Below are positions 43,081-52,726 of a DNA stretch of 64,000 nt, in pieces. The notes beneath the pieces are model-generated. The model was not told the origin of the DNA, made no database searches, and saw only the letters and a list, made by a program, of their open reading frames with translations. The first letter of the stretch is position 1, and every line of letters starts with the position of its first letter. The DNA lies in contig CAVSFF010000009.1 of NCBI GenBank assembly GCA_963727285.1, positions 992,001 to 1,056,000 of the forward strand. The letters are read 5' to 3'. The translations under genes were made by a program, and so were the position numbers. The DNA comes from CAITWD01 sp963727285. Lineage in GTDB: Bacteria > Actinomycetota > Thermoleophilia > Miltoncostaeales > Miltoncostaeaceae.

Positions 43081-44569
43081 TGCCGGCGTCTCCGGGGCCG
43101 CCGATGCGCTTGGCGGCGATGTCGGACTGCTGCGCGCTGAGCCACTTTTCGATGTCGTTCTCGCGAACGATGCGCTTGATGTGGTCGAGCCGCTCGCGAC
43201 GCTCGTCGACCGGCATCGTCAGCGCCTGATAGATCGCCTCCGCCTGATTCTCGATGTCGAACGGGTTGACCGACAGGGCGAATGAGCCGAGTTCCTCGTG
43301 CGCGCCGGTGTTCTCGCTGAGGATCATGACGCCGTCGCGTTCGTTGAGAAGCGGGCCCTCCTTGGCGACGAGATTCATGCCGTCATAGATCGCGTTGACG
43401 ATCAGCACGTCAAAGTGCTTGTAGGCGGCGACCGCCCGCGCCAGGTTCGATTCCACCCGGAGATCGATCGGCATCCAGTCGGTGTTGCCGTGCTTGGTGT
43501 TGATCCGCGAGACGACCTCCCGGATGGCTTCGAGGTACTCGACGTACTCGGGCACGTCCTGGCGGGAGGGCTGGATCAGCGCGAAGAACGTGATCTCTTC
43601 GGCGAATTCGGGATGGTCGTCGAGGAACGTGTCGAAGGCCAAGAACCCCCGGATGGCGTTCTTGGAGAGGTCGGCCCGATCGACGCGCACGATCAGGTGG
43701 GCGCGTCGGCGCCGCAGGATCGGCCCCTCCTCCTCGAGGACTTCGGGGGACACGGCGATGGCCTCGAACGCCGGCGCGTTGACCGAGATCGGATAGGAGC
43801 GCACCCAGACCTCGCGCCCCTGCCACTGCACCTGACGCTGTTCGTAGTCGACCCGAAGCCCCAGCAGGTCCTCGCAGCACAGCAAGAAGTTCCGGGCGTA
43901 TCGGGCGGTGTGGAAGGCGACGATGTCGTTTGCCAACAGGCCCTCGAGGACGGCCTCGCGGATGTGGTTGGGAACCGCGCGCCAGTAGTCGGGTTGGCTC
44001 CACGGAATGTGGATAAAAAAATGCAGGAACGCGTCGGGATGGGCGTTGCGGATATCGGCCGGCGCCGTGTACAGGTGATAGTCGTGCAGCATCACGGTGG
44101 CGTCGGGGCGGCGGGCCAGCTCCTGCGAGACCACCTCGGCGAAGCGCCGGTTCGCTTCCAGGTACCCGAACTCCCACGCGTTGAGCTCATTGCGACGGAT
44201 CTCCGGCGCACGGGAGAGGTTCCAGAGGTAGTGCTGGATGAACCACAGCATCGGGTTGGCGATGACGTTGTAGTACGGGTCGTAGATCTCGGGCTCGATG
44301 ATCACGAAGCGCCCTGCCGTCCGGACGCCGACGTCGGGGAGAACGATGGTCGTGTCCCCGGCGTTGCGCTGCAGGCGAACGTCCTCGTCGGAAATCGCCG
44401 CCGACACCCACACGACCGGGGTCAGGTCGACCAGGCCGGAGAGCGCGGTCACCAGGCCGCCGCCTCCGGGGATGGCGATCTGCTCGCCCTGCTCGTCGGT
44501 CCCGTAGGTCACCGGCCCGCGATTCGAGACGAGGATGATCTGCTCGTTGCCGGGGGCCGGGTGGTCCAT
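43073..44569 (-). CDS. otsA: Trehalose-6-phosphate synthase-like GT20
   Basis: A 498-residue GT20 enzyme, expected to join glucose from UDP- or ADP-glucose to glucose-6-phosphate. It has LVSNRGPV, the glycine loop PGGGGLVTAL, the HDYHLYTAP region, FFIHIPWSQPDYW, RVDRADLSKNAIRGF and the C-terminal GMNLVAKEGPL. The IHIPW segment is the usual FLHTPFP site in altered form, so a related acceptor such as glycerol phosphate cannot be excluded. No otsB phosphatase is adjacent. ATG at 44569 sits 1 nt after the treT stop. Confidence 0.82.
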   Translation of the reverse strand: MDHPAPGNEQIILVSNRGPVTYGTDEQGEQIAIPGGGGLVTALSGLVDLTPVVWVSAAISDEDVRLQRNAGDTTIVLPDVGVRTAGRFVIIEPEIYDPYYNVIANPMLWFIQHYLWNLSRAPEIRRNELNAWEFGYLEANRRFAEVVSQELARRPDATVMLHDYHLYTAPADIRNAHPDAFLHFFIHIPWSQPDYWRAVPNHIREAVLEGLLANDIVAFHTARYARNFLLCCEDLLGLRVDYEQRQVQWQGREVWVRSYPISVNAPAFEAIAVSPEVLEEEGPILRRRRAHLIVRVDRADLSKNAIRGFLAFDTFLDDHPEFAEEITFFALIQPSRQDVPEYVEYLEAIREVVSRINTKHGNTDWMPIDLRVESNLARAVAAYKHFDVLIVNAIYDGMNLVAKEGPLLNERDGVMILSENTGAHEELGSFALSVNPFDIENQAEAIYQALTMPVDERRERLDHIKRIVRENDIEKWLSAQQSDIAAKRIGGPGDAGSG

Positions 44570-44570
44570 C

Positions 44571-45809
44571 TCAGGCGCCCACCAGTTCCGTGAACAGGCG
44601 TAGCCAGTCGCGCAGCAGCCGAGGAGTGAGGAACTCGGCGCGGACGTGCTCCTTGCCGCGCCGCGCCATCTCGGTGGCGCCCGCGGGATCGTCGATGATG
44701 TCCAGCGTTCGTTGGGCGCAGGCGGCCGGGGAATCCACGAGGTAGCCGGTGACACCGTCCGTGATCTGCAGGGGAATGCCACCCGTGTTGCCGCCGATGG
44801 TGGGGCGGGCCTTCCACATCGATTCGGTGACGGTGAGTCCGAAGCCCTCGCGGAGCGACTTCTGGATCACGGCGGCGGCCTGGGTTTGGAACGCGTTGAC
44901 CTCGATACCCCCGACGTTGTTCAGATTGGACAAGATGTAGATGTTCGGGTCGCCGTCGGCGTGGTCGACGGTCCGGTTGTAGAACTCCCATCCTTCAGGA
45001 TCATCGGTCGCCATGGAACCCACAAGTGCGAGCTGCATGCCCGGGATCCGCTCGGCCACGATGCGGTACGCGTCGATGACCCCGAGCGGATCCTTCCACG
45101 GATCGAAGCGCGAGACCTGCAGCATGAGCGGCCGATCGATGTCCAGGCCGAATTGATGCACGATGTACGCTGCGTCCTCGGCCGACAGCGCCATGTTCTT
45201 GGGCGTGAGGGGGTCGATGGCGGGCGGGATGATCACTGCCGGCGGAATCGTGCCCTCCGGGACGTATTGCGCCATGTGGAACACCGCGGCGTCATACCCG
45301 GCCATCATCGGCCGCAAGTACTCCAGCACCTGGGGGTTGGGATCCGAAAGGTCGATGTGGCAGCGCCAGATCCACTTCGCGGCGTCGAGGCCCGAGGTGT
45401 TGCCGCGGATCCCGATCGGCTGCGGGTCGTGGATGATCACGATGTCGTAGTCGCCGTCCAGGCCACCGGCGTTGACGAGGTTGTAGCGCTCGAAGATCCG
45501 CTGCTCGTCCGGGGAGATGTCGCGCGGGGAGCCCTGCAACGCGTTATGCATCGCCTTGGTGACGTTGAAGAACTCTTCGCGGCCGAACATCACGCGCCAG
45601 TCGGCCTTGAGGCCCACGTCGTTCATCAGCGGCACGATGCTGTAGAGGATTTCGGCAACCCCACCGCCGAAGCTCGTCGCGTTGACGTGGCAGACCCGCA
45701 GACCCTCGAGGGTCGCGGCCAGTTCCCGGATCTCGACCAGCAGATCCCGCGCGATGATCGAGTGGTAGTCGGCGAGCGCCTTGACGCCCACATTGACCTG
45801 ACGGAGCAC
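44571..45809 (-). CDS. treT: Trehalose synthase TreT-like GT4
   Basis: A 412-residue GT4 enzyme of the TreT group, which makes trehalose directly from glucose and a nucleotide-glucose. Family features are CHVNATSFGGGVAEIL at the N-terminus, DPQPIGI, WRCHIDLSDPN, VSRFDPWKDPLGVIDA, and EGFGLTVTESMWKARPTIGGN. GTG at 45809 has AAGGGA about 8 nt before it; earlier in-frame starts lack support. It is the first gene of a leftward operon treT-otsA-moaC-LLM. The divergent 119-nt spacer to the M28-like gene should hold its promoter. Confidence 0.86.
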   Translation of the reverse strand: MLRQVNVGVKALADYHSIIARDLLVEIRELAATLEGLRVCHVNATSFGGGVAEILYSIVPLMNDVGLKADWRVMFGREEFFNVTKAMHNALQGSPRDISPDEQRIFERYNLVNAGGLDGDYDIVIIHDPQPIGIRGNTSGLDAAKWIWRCHIDLSDPNPQVLEYLRPMMAGYDAAVFHMAQYVPEGTIPPAVIIPPAIDPLTPKNMALSAEDAAYIVHQFGLDIDRPLMLQVSRFDPWKDPLGVIDAYRIVAERIPGMQLALVGSMATDDPEGWEFYNRTVDHADGDPNIYILSNLNNVGGIEVNAFQTQAAAVIQKSLREGFGLTVTESMWKARPTIGGNTGGIPLQITDGVTGYLVDSPAACAQRTLDIIDDPAGATEMARRGKEHVRAEFLTPRLLRDWLRLFTELVGA

Positions 45810-45928
45810 GGACGACGTCCCTTGACGGGTTCCGGTGTCGTGGCGTCGCGGCCGATGCTGCGCCCGCGACGCCCAGATCCTAGCCGCCGCATCCGGCGTC
45901 CCACGGCCCGTCCGGTGTCGGTGACCCC

Positions 45929-47683
45929 GTGCTGAACGTCCGGCTCTATCGCATCGCATGGCTTGTTGCCGCCGTCGGCATCCTGCTCATGCTCCTGACC
46001 CTCCAGGGTCCGTCGAGCGTTCCCGCCCCCACGGTGCCCCCGGCGATCAGCGGCAGCGCGATCGCCACGGCGACCGCGACGGTGCAGTCCCTGGGTCCGA
46101 CACGCGCACCCGGGTCGGCGGGGGACGAGGCCGTGGGGGCGTGGGTCCACGGGCAGTTCACAGCGATTGCCGGGTCGCACAGCTCGGTGATCGGGCGTGC
46201 CGCCGTCGGCGATGAGCAGTTCGTGGCGCGCTGGCGCGGCCGGCTGATCCACGGTCACAACGTCTTCCTGAGTCTGCCGGGGTCGCTGACCGGCGCGTCC
46301 CAGCTGCCGGCGATCGTGATCGCCGCTCCGCGCGATGCCCCTCCCGGCGTGACGACCGACGCCAGCACGACCGGCATGTTGGTCGCATTGGCCCAGTTGT
46401 CGGCGAATACGACCCATCAACGACCGCTGATCTTCGTCTCGCTCGACGCCAGCACGGTCGGGAATGCCGGAATGCGGTGGTTCCTGCCAAAGATCACCGG
46501 GGTGCGCATCGGCGCCGTGATCAATGTCGCATCCCCGGCCCAATCGGCGGGGGCGAGTGTCTGGATCTGGGCGACCGGACGCGACAACAGTCAGGCGCTT
46601 GGGCTGGACTCGATTGCGCGCACCGCCGCCGGGCGCGCCGGGGCGTCGGTGACGTCACGTCCGGGAATCATGACCCAACTGCTGCGGCTCGCCGTTCCGC
46701 AGACCTTTGGTGATCAGGCGCCGGCAATCTCGGAGGGCATTCCGTCGGTGACCGTTGCAGGCCGGCCCGACACGCCGGTCTACGGGCCGGTCCGGGCCGA
46801 CACGGCGCAGCTCGCGATCGTCGGTGATGGCGTGCTCGGCCTCGCCGGGTCACTCGATGCGGCCACCCAGATCCCCGAGCCGTCCGGCGCGGTCTTCGTC
46901 GCGGGGCGCCAACTGAGCGATGTGAGCGTCCGCGTCATCCTGTTGCTGTTGATCCTGCCGGTGCTGGTCGTGTCGGCGGACGCCGGAATCCGGCTCCGCC
47001 GCGCCCGCATTCGGTGGCGTCCGGGCGTCACGGCGTTGGTCCTGCGGGTTGTCCCGTGGCTGCTGGCGTCGGCGGCAGGCGTCGTGCTCGCCCGCGCGGG
47101 GCTCCTGCCGGGGATGTCGGCGGGCGCGGTCCCGCTACCCGGCGATGCGCCGGTGCTCGTGCGGAGTCTGGTCGGGCTCGCCGCGGTGGTCGTGATCGGT
47201 CTGGTCATCAGCGTGTGGAGCGCATCGCGCATCGCGCGCTTGTCGCTCATCCCGGCGTCGGATGTCGCTGCGAGCCTCGTCGGGCTCGGCGCGATGCTCG
47301 CGCTCACGTGGATCTTTCGTCCGTTCATGCTCGTGCTCGTTGTCGTCGGGGCGCATGCGGCCGTCTTGGCGCTCACGGCCGCACGGCGCCGCCAACTGAT
47401 CTACGTCATCGTGCTCGCGGTCCTCCCGGCGGTGGTGCTGGTGCTCTCGGTCGCCGACCAGCTCCAGCGCAGCGCGCCCTACGCCGCCTGGTACCTGCTG
47501 GTCACCACGATCCAAGGGGGGCGCGGCGCGGTCGGTCCGGTCCTCGGACTGGTGCTGGTCGTGTGCGCGGGCTCGGTGGTCGCAGTGGCGGATCGCCGTC
47601 TGCGGCGCGTGCCGCAGATCCCGACCCCCCCGGTCTGGGACGTCGCCATCGCCTGGGCGCGCAACGTGTGGGTCCATCGCTGA
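45929..47683 (+). CDS. M28-peptidase-like multi-pass membrane protein with degenerate metal site
   Basis: A 584-residue protein: a membrane segment at about 8-26, an extracytoplasmic M28-aminopeptidase-like domain (about 60-310), then about 7-8 hydrophobic segments. The peptidase pattern is recognisable but altered: the HxD position reads A-P-R-D, the next metal region is T-T-D-A-S where D-N-A-S-G is usual, and the Glu region is LDAST. It probably cannot bind two zinc ions. The topology resembles the eukaryotic GPI-transamidase subunit Gaa1, but that is only an analogy. GTG at 45929 starts it; it converges with the next gene. Confidence 0.65.
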   Translation: MLNVRLYRIAWLVAAVGILLMLLTLQGPSSVPAPTVPPAISGSAIATATATVQSLGPTRAPGSAGDEAVGAWVHGQFTAIAGSHSSVIGRAAVGDEQFVARWRGRLIHGHNVFLSLPGSLTGASQLPAIVIAAPRDAPPGVTTDASTTGMLVALAQLSANTTHQRPLIFVSLDASTVGNAGMRWFLPKITGVRIGAVINVASPAQSAGASVWIWATGRDNSQALGLDSIARTAAGRAGASVTSRPGIMTQLLRLAVPQTFGDQAPAISEGIPSVTVAGRPDTPVYGPVRADTAQLAIVGDGVLGLAGSLDAATQIPEPSGAVFVAGRQLSDVSVRVILLLLILPVLVVSADAGIRLRRARIRWRPGVTALVLRVVPWLLASAAGVVLARAGLLPGMSAGAVPLPGDAPVLVRSLVGLAAVVVIGLVISVWSASRIARLSLIPASDVAASLVGLGAMLALTWIFRPFMLVLVVVGAHAAVLALTAARRRQLIYVIVLAVLPAVVLVLSVADQLQRSAPYAAWYLLVTTIQGGRGAVGPVLGLVLVVCAGSVVAVADRRLRRVPQIPTPPVWDVAIAWARNVWVHR

Positions 47684-47699
47684 TCCCGACGGTGCTGCG

Positions 47700-49370
47700 C
47701 TAACCGGCGGGCGCCCCGCAGGATACGCGGGTACCGAACACGGCACGGACGACGCTCGCCGGTCGGACGACGAACCGCAACACGAGGGTTCCCGGTCGAG
47801 ACGGGACGACGGTCGTCGTGGCACCGGTACCGGCGTCCACGCAGCCAGCGGCGCTTCCGTCGACCGTCCAGTACGGCGTGTCGTGAACCCGCACCGTCAG
47901 GCGTGTCGCACGACGGACACGGATCGTCAGTGTCGTCGGGCTGATGGCCGTGACTGCCGCATCCCCGGACGGGGTCACGATCGGGGTCGGGTTCGGCAGT
48001 GCGTAGATCGTCCAGTGGCCGGTACGCGCCGCGACGACGAGTCCCGAGGCGCCATGCCGCAACAGCGAGGCCTCGGCGACGGATGTGGGATCGAGGGTCG
48101 CGTCGCCCAAGGCAACGAAGCGGACCCCCGCGCTCCGGAGCCAGGCGCGATACGACGCCGGTGACGGGGAGTTGTAGAGGATCGCGTTGCCGGGATAGTC
48201 GTTCTGCCGGTACCAGCCGCGGGCCAGCGCATATCCGTGCCCGGCGACGTAGTACGCCTCCCAATACCGCTTGGACTGCACCACCTCCACGCGGTAATCC
48301 GGATCGGCGTGACGGCCGAGAAAGCCCAGCAGCGGTGCCCAATACGACGCGTTCTGGCCCGGGGCGGCGGCAGACGCCGTCCATTCGTTGACGGGCGAAA
48401 TGCCCTGCCACACGACGATTCCGGCGACTGCGCCTGCCGCGATCCACCCGGGGCGGAACCGGCGCGCCGCGACAGGGAGCAGGATCAGCGGCAGCCCCAG
48501 CGCCGCCATGAGCCGGACGATGTTGCCTCCGACCGCGTTCGGGATCGCGAAGTCGACGATCGCCGCGAACCCGTAGAGGCCGAAGAAGACCATCAGGCCC
48601 CGCATCGCGTCAAGCCCGTAGCAGAGGGCCACACCGGCGGCGCTGAACACCAGGATCGCCGCGAGGTCCTTCGGATCGAACATGTACCTGCCGCCCGGCA
48701 GGGAGAAGGCACGGATCAACAGCAGCTGGATGATGATGCAGCCCGCCACGACGATGGCGAACATGCGAGCGCGCCGGTGCGTCAACAGTGCGCGGTCGGC
48801 GGCCACCCACGCCACGAGCACCATCACAACCAGTCCGAACGCCAGGACGTGTGACATCAGCGTCGCGACCGCCAGCACGCCGGCAACTCCGACCCGACCG
48901 GATTGCAGCGCGGCGAGCATGCCGAGGCCGAGTGCGAGGCCGAGGATGAACGGGTAGACGCCGGCGACGACCTGAAGCGGAATCACCAGCGTCGCAGCGA
49001 CAATGGCCGGCGTGGCGATGCCGCCCCATGCCGTCCGCACCAACCGGGTGAACGCCGCCACCGCGCCGCCGACGGCCGCCGCCACCGCAATCGCCGGGGT
49101 CACCGCGATTGCCAGCGGGTAGTACAGCAAGGTGTAGTTGACAAGGCTATAGCGGCCGGAGTACCAGAGGTTGTCCCAGAACTGCAGGCCGTTCTGGCGG
49201 ACCAGATGCTCTTGGTACAGGTGCGTCGCCGCATCGCCCCCGGGAGGGCCGAACACATACAGGCACCAGGCCAGGGCCGCCGCGGCGATCCCGGTCCAGA
49301 TCGGCCCCGTCGCCCGCATGATGCGCAGGTCCCGGTCGCGGGTCGGCGCCATGGTCGCGGCGCGGGCCAT
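47700..49370 (-). CDS. Large multi-pass membrane protein, possible GT-C glycosyltransferase
   Basis: A 556-residue protein with about 11 hydrophobic segments up to residue 335, then an extracytoplasmic beta-rich domain (about 340-556). The first loop contains GPPGGDAATHLYQEHLVRQNG with an Asp in the position used by GT-C enzymes, followed by FWDNLWYSGRY. I do not recognise a specific family. A lipid-linked sugar transferase or a related membrane enzyme is plausible. ATG at 49370 follows the PBP gene by 6 nt, so the two are probably cotranscribed. Confidence 0.55.
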   Translation of the reverse strand: MARAATMAPTRDRDLRIMRATGPIWTGIAAAALAWCLYVFGPPGGDAATHLYQEHLVRQNGLQFWDNLWYSGRYSLVNYTLLYYPLAIAVTPAIAVAAAVGGAVAAFTRLVRTAWGGIATPAIVAATLVIPLQVVAGVYPFILGLALGLGMLAALQSGRVGVAGVLAVATLMSHVLAFGLVVMVLVAWVAADRALLTHRRARMFAIVVAGCIIIQLLLIRAFSLPGGRYMFDPKDLAAILVFSAAGVALCYGLDAMRGLMVFFGLYGFAAIVDFAIPNAVGGNIVRLMAALGLPLILLPVAARRFRPGWIAAGAVAGIVVWQGISPVNEWTASAAAPGQNASYWAPLLGFLGRHADPDYRVEVVQSKRYWEAYYVAGHGYALARGWYRQNDYPGNAILYNSPSPASYRAWLRSAGVRFVALGDATLDPTSVAEASLLRHGASGLVVAARTGHWTIYALPNPTPIVTPSGDAAVTAISPTTLTIRVRRATRLTVRVHDTPYWTVDGSAAGCVDAGTGATTTVVPSRPGTLVLRFVVRPASVVRAVFGTRVSCGAPAG

Positions 49371-49376
49371 CAGGTG

Positions 49377-51500
49377 CTAGCCGGGGGGCTTGGGTGCGGG
49401 CGAGCCCTGCGTCGTTGTGGACGTCGCAGGCGTGGTCTTCGGTGTCGTTGTCGGCGCCGGCGTGGTGGTGCCCGGAGTGCTGGTGGTGCCCGTCGTCGGC
49501 GACGTGGTGGTCGACGTCGAGGTCACCGGCGGTGCGTATTGGGTGAACGCGCTCGAGAACGGCTTCCAGACGACGGGATTGTTCGGGAGCGGGTATCCGT
49601 TGAGCGGGCAGGCGTACGTCGGGTTGTTGTAGAGCACGTTCTGCATGAACGCCGCCCAGATGTGCGCCGGGAAGGTCGCCCCGGCCACGGCGATGCCGTG
49701 GACGTCGGTCATGACCCGTTGCGGGCCGCTGGCGTTCGGGTAGCCGACCCAGACGGCGGTCACGTAACACGGCGTGTAGCCCATGAACCACGCGTCGACA
49801 TAGTTCGACGTGGTGCCGGTCTTGCCGGCGATGTTCGGCGCGATGTTGGCGGCGGTGCCGGTACCCGCGAGAACGTTGCCGTGCAGCACCTTGGTCACCT
49901 CGTAGGCGACACCGTCGGGCAGGACGCGGTGCGTGACCGGCTTGGTGGCGGTGGCCCGTCCAGTGGGTGCGACGATCTTGGTGACCGACAGCGGGGTCAC
50001 CCGCAGGCCCTGGTTGGAGAGCGCGCTGTAGGCGGTCGCCATGTCAAGCGGGGTCACCACGCCGGACCCGAGGCCCACCGACGGGACGACCGGCAGGTTG
50101 CGCTGCCGCGGGATCCCCATCGTGTAGGCCGTGTTGACGACCGCCTGCGGACCGAGATCGAGGGTCATCTGCTGGTAGACCGAGTTGTCGGACTGCAGCG
50201 TCGCGTTGTAGATGTTGATCCGGCCGGGATATGAGTTGCTGTAGGTCTGCACGTTGATCTGACCCCATGTGGGGTCGAAGAAGTGCAATGGACGCGAGAC
50301 GTAGTACGTCGTATACGGGTTGATGCCCCGTCCGATCGCCGTCGTGAGCACGAACGGCTTGAACGTGGAGCCGGGCTGGCGCAGCGCCTGGGTGGCGTAG
50401 TTGAACTGGTTGTCGACGCTGAACTTCTGCGTCGAGGCCATCGCGCGGATCGCCCCGGTGTGGGAGTCGATCATGACGATCGCGACCTCGGGATCCCCCG
50501 GTTGACCCAGCTGCGACTTGATCGCGTCGCGCGCGTCCTGATTCAGCTTGGGGTCGATCGTCGTATAGACCTTGAGGCCCTGATCGGCGAGTTGGGCCTG
50601 TCCGTAGACCTTCTGCAGGTTCTGCTTGACGTACTGGAAGAAGAAGCCCTCGTTCGGCACGCCGCTGTAGGCATTGCCGGGATGCAGTCCGAGCCCCGCC
50701 TTCTCGGCCCGCGCCGCCAGCTGCGGGGTGATGTAGTGCTGGTCGGCCATCTGGATGAGCACCTGGTTGCGCCGTTTGCGTGCGGCAACCGGGTGGCGGA
50801 ACGGGTCGTACTGGGTCGGCGCTTGCGGCAGACCGGCAAGCAACGCGGCCTGGGTCAGCGAGATGTTCTTGGCGTGGCGGTCGAAGTACGTCAGCGACGC
50901 CGCCTCGATGCCGACCGCGTTGTTGCCGTAGAAGACGCTGTTGAGGTAGTTCGTGAGGATCTGGCTCTTGGTGTGCGTCTTCTCGTACTGAACGGCGAGG
51001 TATGCCTCTTTGAGCTTCCCGTCGACCGACTGATCGTTGCCGCCCAGCGCGAGCACCTTCATCAGCTGCATCGTGATCGTGGATCCGCCCTGCAGCCCGC
51101 CGCCGCCGGAGACGTCGTGGATCGCCGCACCGAGGAGCCGGACATAGTCCAGTCCGTGGTGCTGGTAGAAGCGCTTGTCCTCGATGGCGATCGTCGCGTC
51201 CTTGACGTTCTGCGGCATCTGGGAGCTCGCGATGATCGTGCGATTCTGGGTGCCGGCGACGATCCCCAGCAGATGGCCGTAGCGATCGTAGATCGAGGTG
51301 TTCTGGCCGAGCGTCTTGACGTTCAGATGGGCGGTCTCGCGGGCGATCTTGTTGATCTCGCGGTTGAGCGCGAGACCGCTGAGCACCACGATCGCACCGA
51401 TGATCCCGAGGATCGAGAGCAGCACGGCCCGCACGCGGCCGGACCGGCGCTGGCGGCGGCGGCGGTTCTGGCGGGCCCGCTTCTTTTGACGGTAGGTCAC
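49377..51500 (-). CDS. Class A penicillin-binding protein (bifunctional)
   Basis: A 707-residue membrane-anchored enzyme that polymerises and cross-links peptidoglycan. After a basic N-terminus and membrane segment at about 25-46, the GT51 domain shows IEDKRFYQHHG, QGGSTITMQL and NSVFYGNNAVGIEAAS. The transpeptidase has STFK (SxxK), SDNS (SxN) and GKTGTT (KTG). The C-terminal 60 residues are a Thr/Pro/Ser-rich tail likely crossing the wall. GTG at 51500 overlaps the upstream small protein gene by 4 nt. Confidence 0.94.
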   Translation of the reverse strand: MTYRQKKRARQNRRRRQRRSGRVRAVLLSILGIIGAIVVLSGLALNREINKIARETAHLNVKTLGQNTSIYDRYGHLLGIVAGTQNRTIIASSQMPQNVKDATIAIEDKRFYQHHGLDYVRLLGAAIHDVSGGGGLQGGSTITMQLMKVLALGGNDQSVDGKLKEAYLAVQYEKTHTKSQILTNYLNSVFYGNNAVGIEAASLTYFDRHAKNISLTQAALLAGLPQAPTQYDPFRHPVAARKRRNQVLIQMADQHYITPQLAARAEKAGLGLHPGNAYSGVPNEGFFFQYVKQNLQKVYGQAQLADQGLKVYTTIDPKLNQDARDAIKSQLGQPGDPEVAIVMIDSHTGAIRAMASTQKFSVDNQFNYATQALRQPGSTFKPFVLTTAIGRGINPYTTYYVSRPLHFFDPTWGQINVQTYSNSYPGRINIYNATLQSDNSVYQQMTLDLGPQAVVNTAYTMGIPRQRNLPVVPSVGLGSGVVTPLDMATAYSALSNQGLRVTPLSVTKIVAPTGRATATKPVTHRVLPDGVAYEVTKVLHGNVLAGTGTAANIAPNIAGKTGTTSNYVDAWFMGYTPCYVTAVWVGYPNASGPQRVMTDVHGIAVAGATFPAHIWAAFMQNVLYNNPTYACPLNGYPLPNNPVVWKPFSSAFTQYAPPVTSTSTTTSPTTGTTSTPGTTTPAPTTTPKTTPATSTTTQGSPAPKPPG

Positions 51501-51982
51501 GCGGCTGCCCGGACGCGGTTGCGGATATCCCAGGTGGGTTGGCCGGTGGCGTAGTCGAGCATCCCGATCATCTGCTCCGGACCCCCGTTGACATGGCCGT
51601 CAACGATCCATTCCAGGGCGGCGACCGGCGTCGCGCTGCGGTTGGCGCGTCCCGGATCGGCAGCGCCCGGCGGCACGGGGACCGGGAACGATCCGTCGGT
51701 CCACGTCAACGTGACGCTCCGGGCACTCGCGGGCGGCCCCGCCCACAGTTCCTGGGCGCGCTGGAGTGCGGCCTGCGAGGTGCCGAGCTGCGGGTGTCGC
51801 GACTCCGTGATTGCGTCAAAGAGGAACTTCCAGCCCTGATCCGGTCGTTGCCAGACGTCGTGCACGCCACCGGGCCCGCGGGTGTACGGGATCGCGATCA
51901 GCGCGGGAACCCAGAGCAGGCAGACCGCACCGAGAATCCCTGCCGCGAGCAGACCCGTTCGCCCTGGGCGTCGTCGTGTCAT
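51497..51982 (-). CDS. Small membrane-anchored hypothetical protein
   Basis: A 161-residue protein with a basic N-terminus and one hydrophobic segment at about 9-31, then an extracytoplasmic domain of about 130 residues containing VDGHVNGGPEQMIGMLDY. I do not recognise the family. The 4-nt overlap with the PBP gene suggests a wall-related helper role. ATG at 51982 is preceded by AGG in GTAGGTCG. Confidence 0.65.
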   Translation of the reverse strand: MTRRRPGRTGLLAAGILGAVCLLWVPALIAIPYTRGPGGVHDVWQRPDQGWKFLFDAITESRHPQLGTSQAALQRAQELWAGPPASARSVTLTWTDGSFPVPVPPGAADPGRANRSATPVAALEWIVDGHVNGGPEQMIGMLDYATGQPTWDIRNRVRAAA

Positions 51983-52018
51983 CGACCTACTTCCTTGCGC
52001 GCGGCAGTATAGACGGGC

Positions 52019-52726
52019 ATGGAGCCCGCCCCTAATCGCCGTGTCGCCGCCTTACCGGGTCCGCCCACGCGCGCGCTCCTGCTCGACGCCATGGGGACCC
52101 TTGTTCGACTGGATTCGCCCGTCGCGGGTCTGACTGCGGCGCTCTCCGACGCGGGTTTTGCCAACGACGAGGTGACCGTGGCGGCAGCGCTGCGGACCGA
52201 AATCGGGTACTACCGTGCCAATCACCTGCGGGGCGCCGATGCCGACGGGCTTGCCGCGCTGCGCAGCGACTGCGCGGCCGTATTCGCCGCCGGGCTCGCC
52301 GCGCCGCCGCCGGTGCCCGAGCTCGCCGAAATCCTGGTGCGCGCACTGCGCTTCGCCCCGTACGAGGACGCACTGGTGCTGCTGGAGGCATGCGGTGATC
52401 TCGGCATCCGCACCGCCGTCGTCAGCGACTGGGACTGTGCGCTCGCAACCCACTTGGACGAGATCGGGATCGGCCACCTGGTCGACGCGGTCGTCACGAG
52501 CGCGGAGGTCGGCATCGCCAAACCGGATACGCGCATCTTCGCCGCGGCCCTTGCGGCGGTCGACGTGAGTCCGGCGGCGGCGCTGCACGTCGGCGACGAC
52601 CCGCGGCGGGATCTCCGCGGGGCCGAGTCGGCGGGCATCACGGCCGTCCTGCTCGATCGGAACCACCGCCACGCGGACATCAGCCCCCGTGTGGAGACGC
52701 TGACCGCGGTGATCGGGCTCCTCTAG
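52019..52726 (+). CDS. HAD-superfamily hydrolase (type IA)
   Basis: A 235-residue phosphatase-like protein. Motif I reads LLLDAMGTLV at about 20-29 with nucleophile Asp23; the second Asp of DxD is replaced, as in many members with D-A-x-G-T. The Ser in VVSDWD is motif II, Lys in AKPDTRIF is motif III, and HVGDDPRRDLRGAESAG is motif IV. The substrate is unknown. ATG at 52019 follows the divergent spacer with the PBP operon. It converges with the DUF156 gene with a 4-nt overlap. Confidence 0.85.
   Translation: MEPAPNRRVAALPGPPTRALLLDAMGTLVRLDSPVAGLTAALSDAGFANDEVTVAAALRTEIGYYRANHLRGADADGLAALRSDCAAVFAAGLAAPPPVPELAEILVRALRFAPYEDALVLLEACGDLGIRTAVVSDWDCALATHLDEIGIGHLVDAVVTSAEVGIAKPDTRIFAAALAAVDVSPAAALHVGDDPRRDLRGAESAGITAVLLDRNHRHADISPRVETLTAVIGLL

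Noticed and set aside
45876..45881. A TAGGAT -10-like hexamer on the minus strand before treT
   Set aside because: No -35 element lies at a suitable distance, so it cannot be supported as a promoter.
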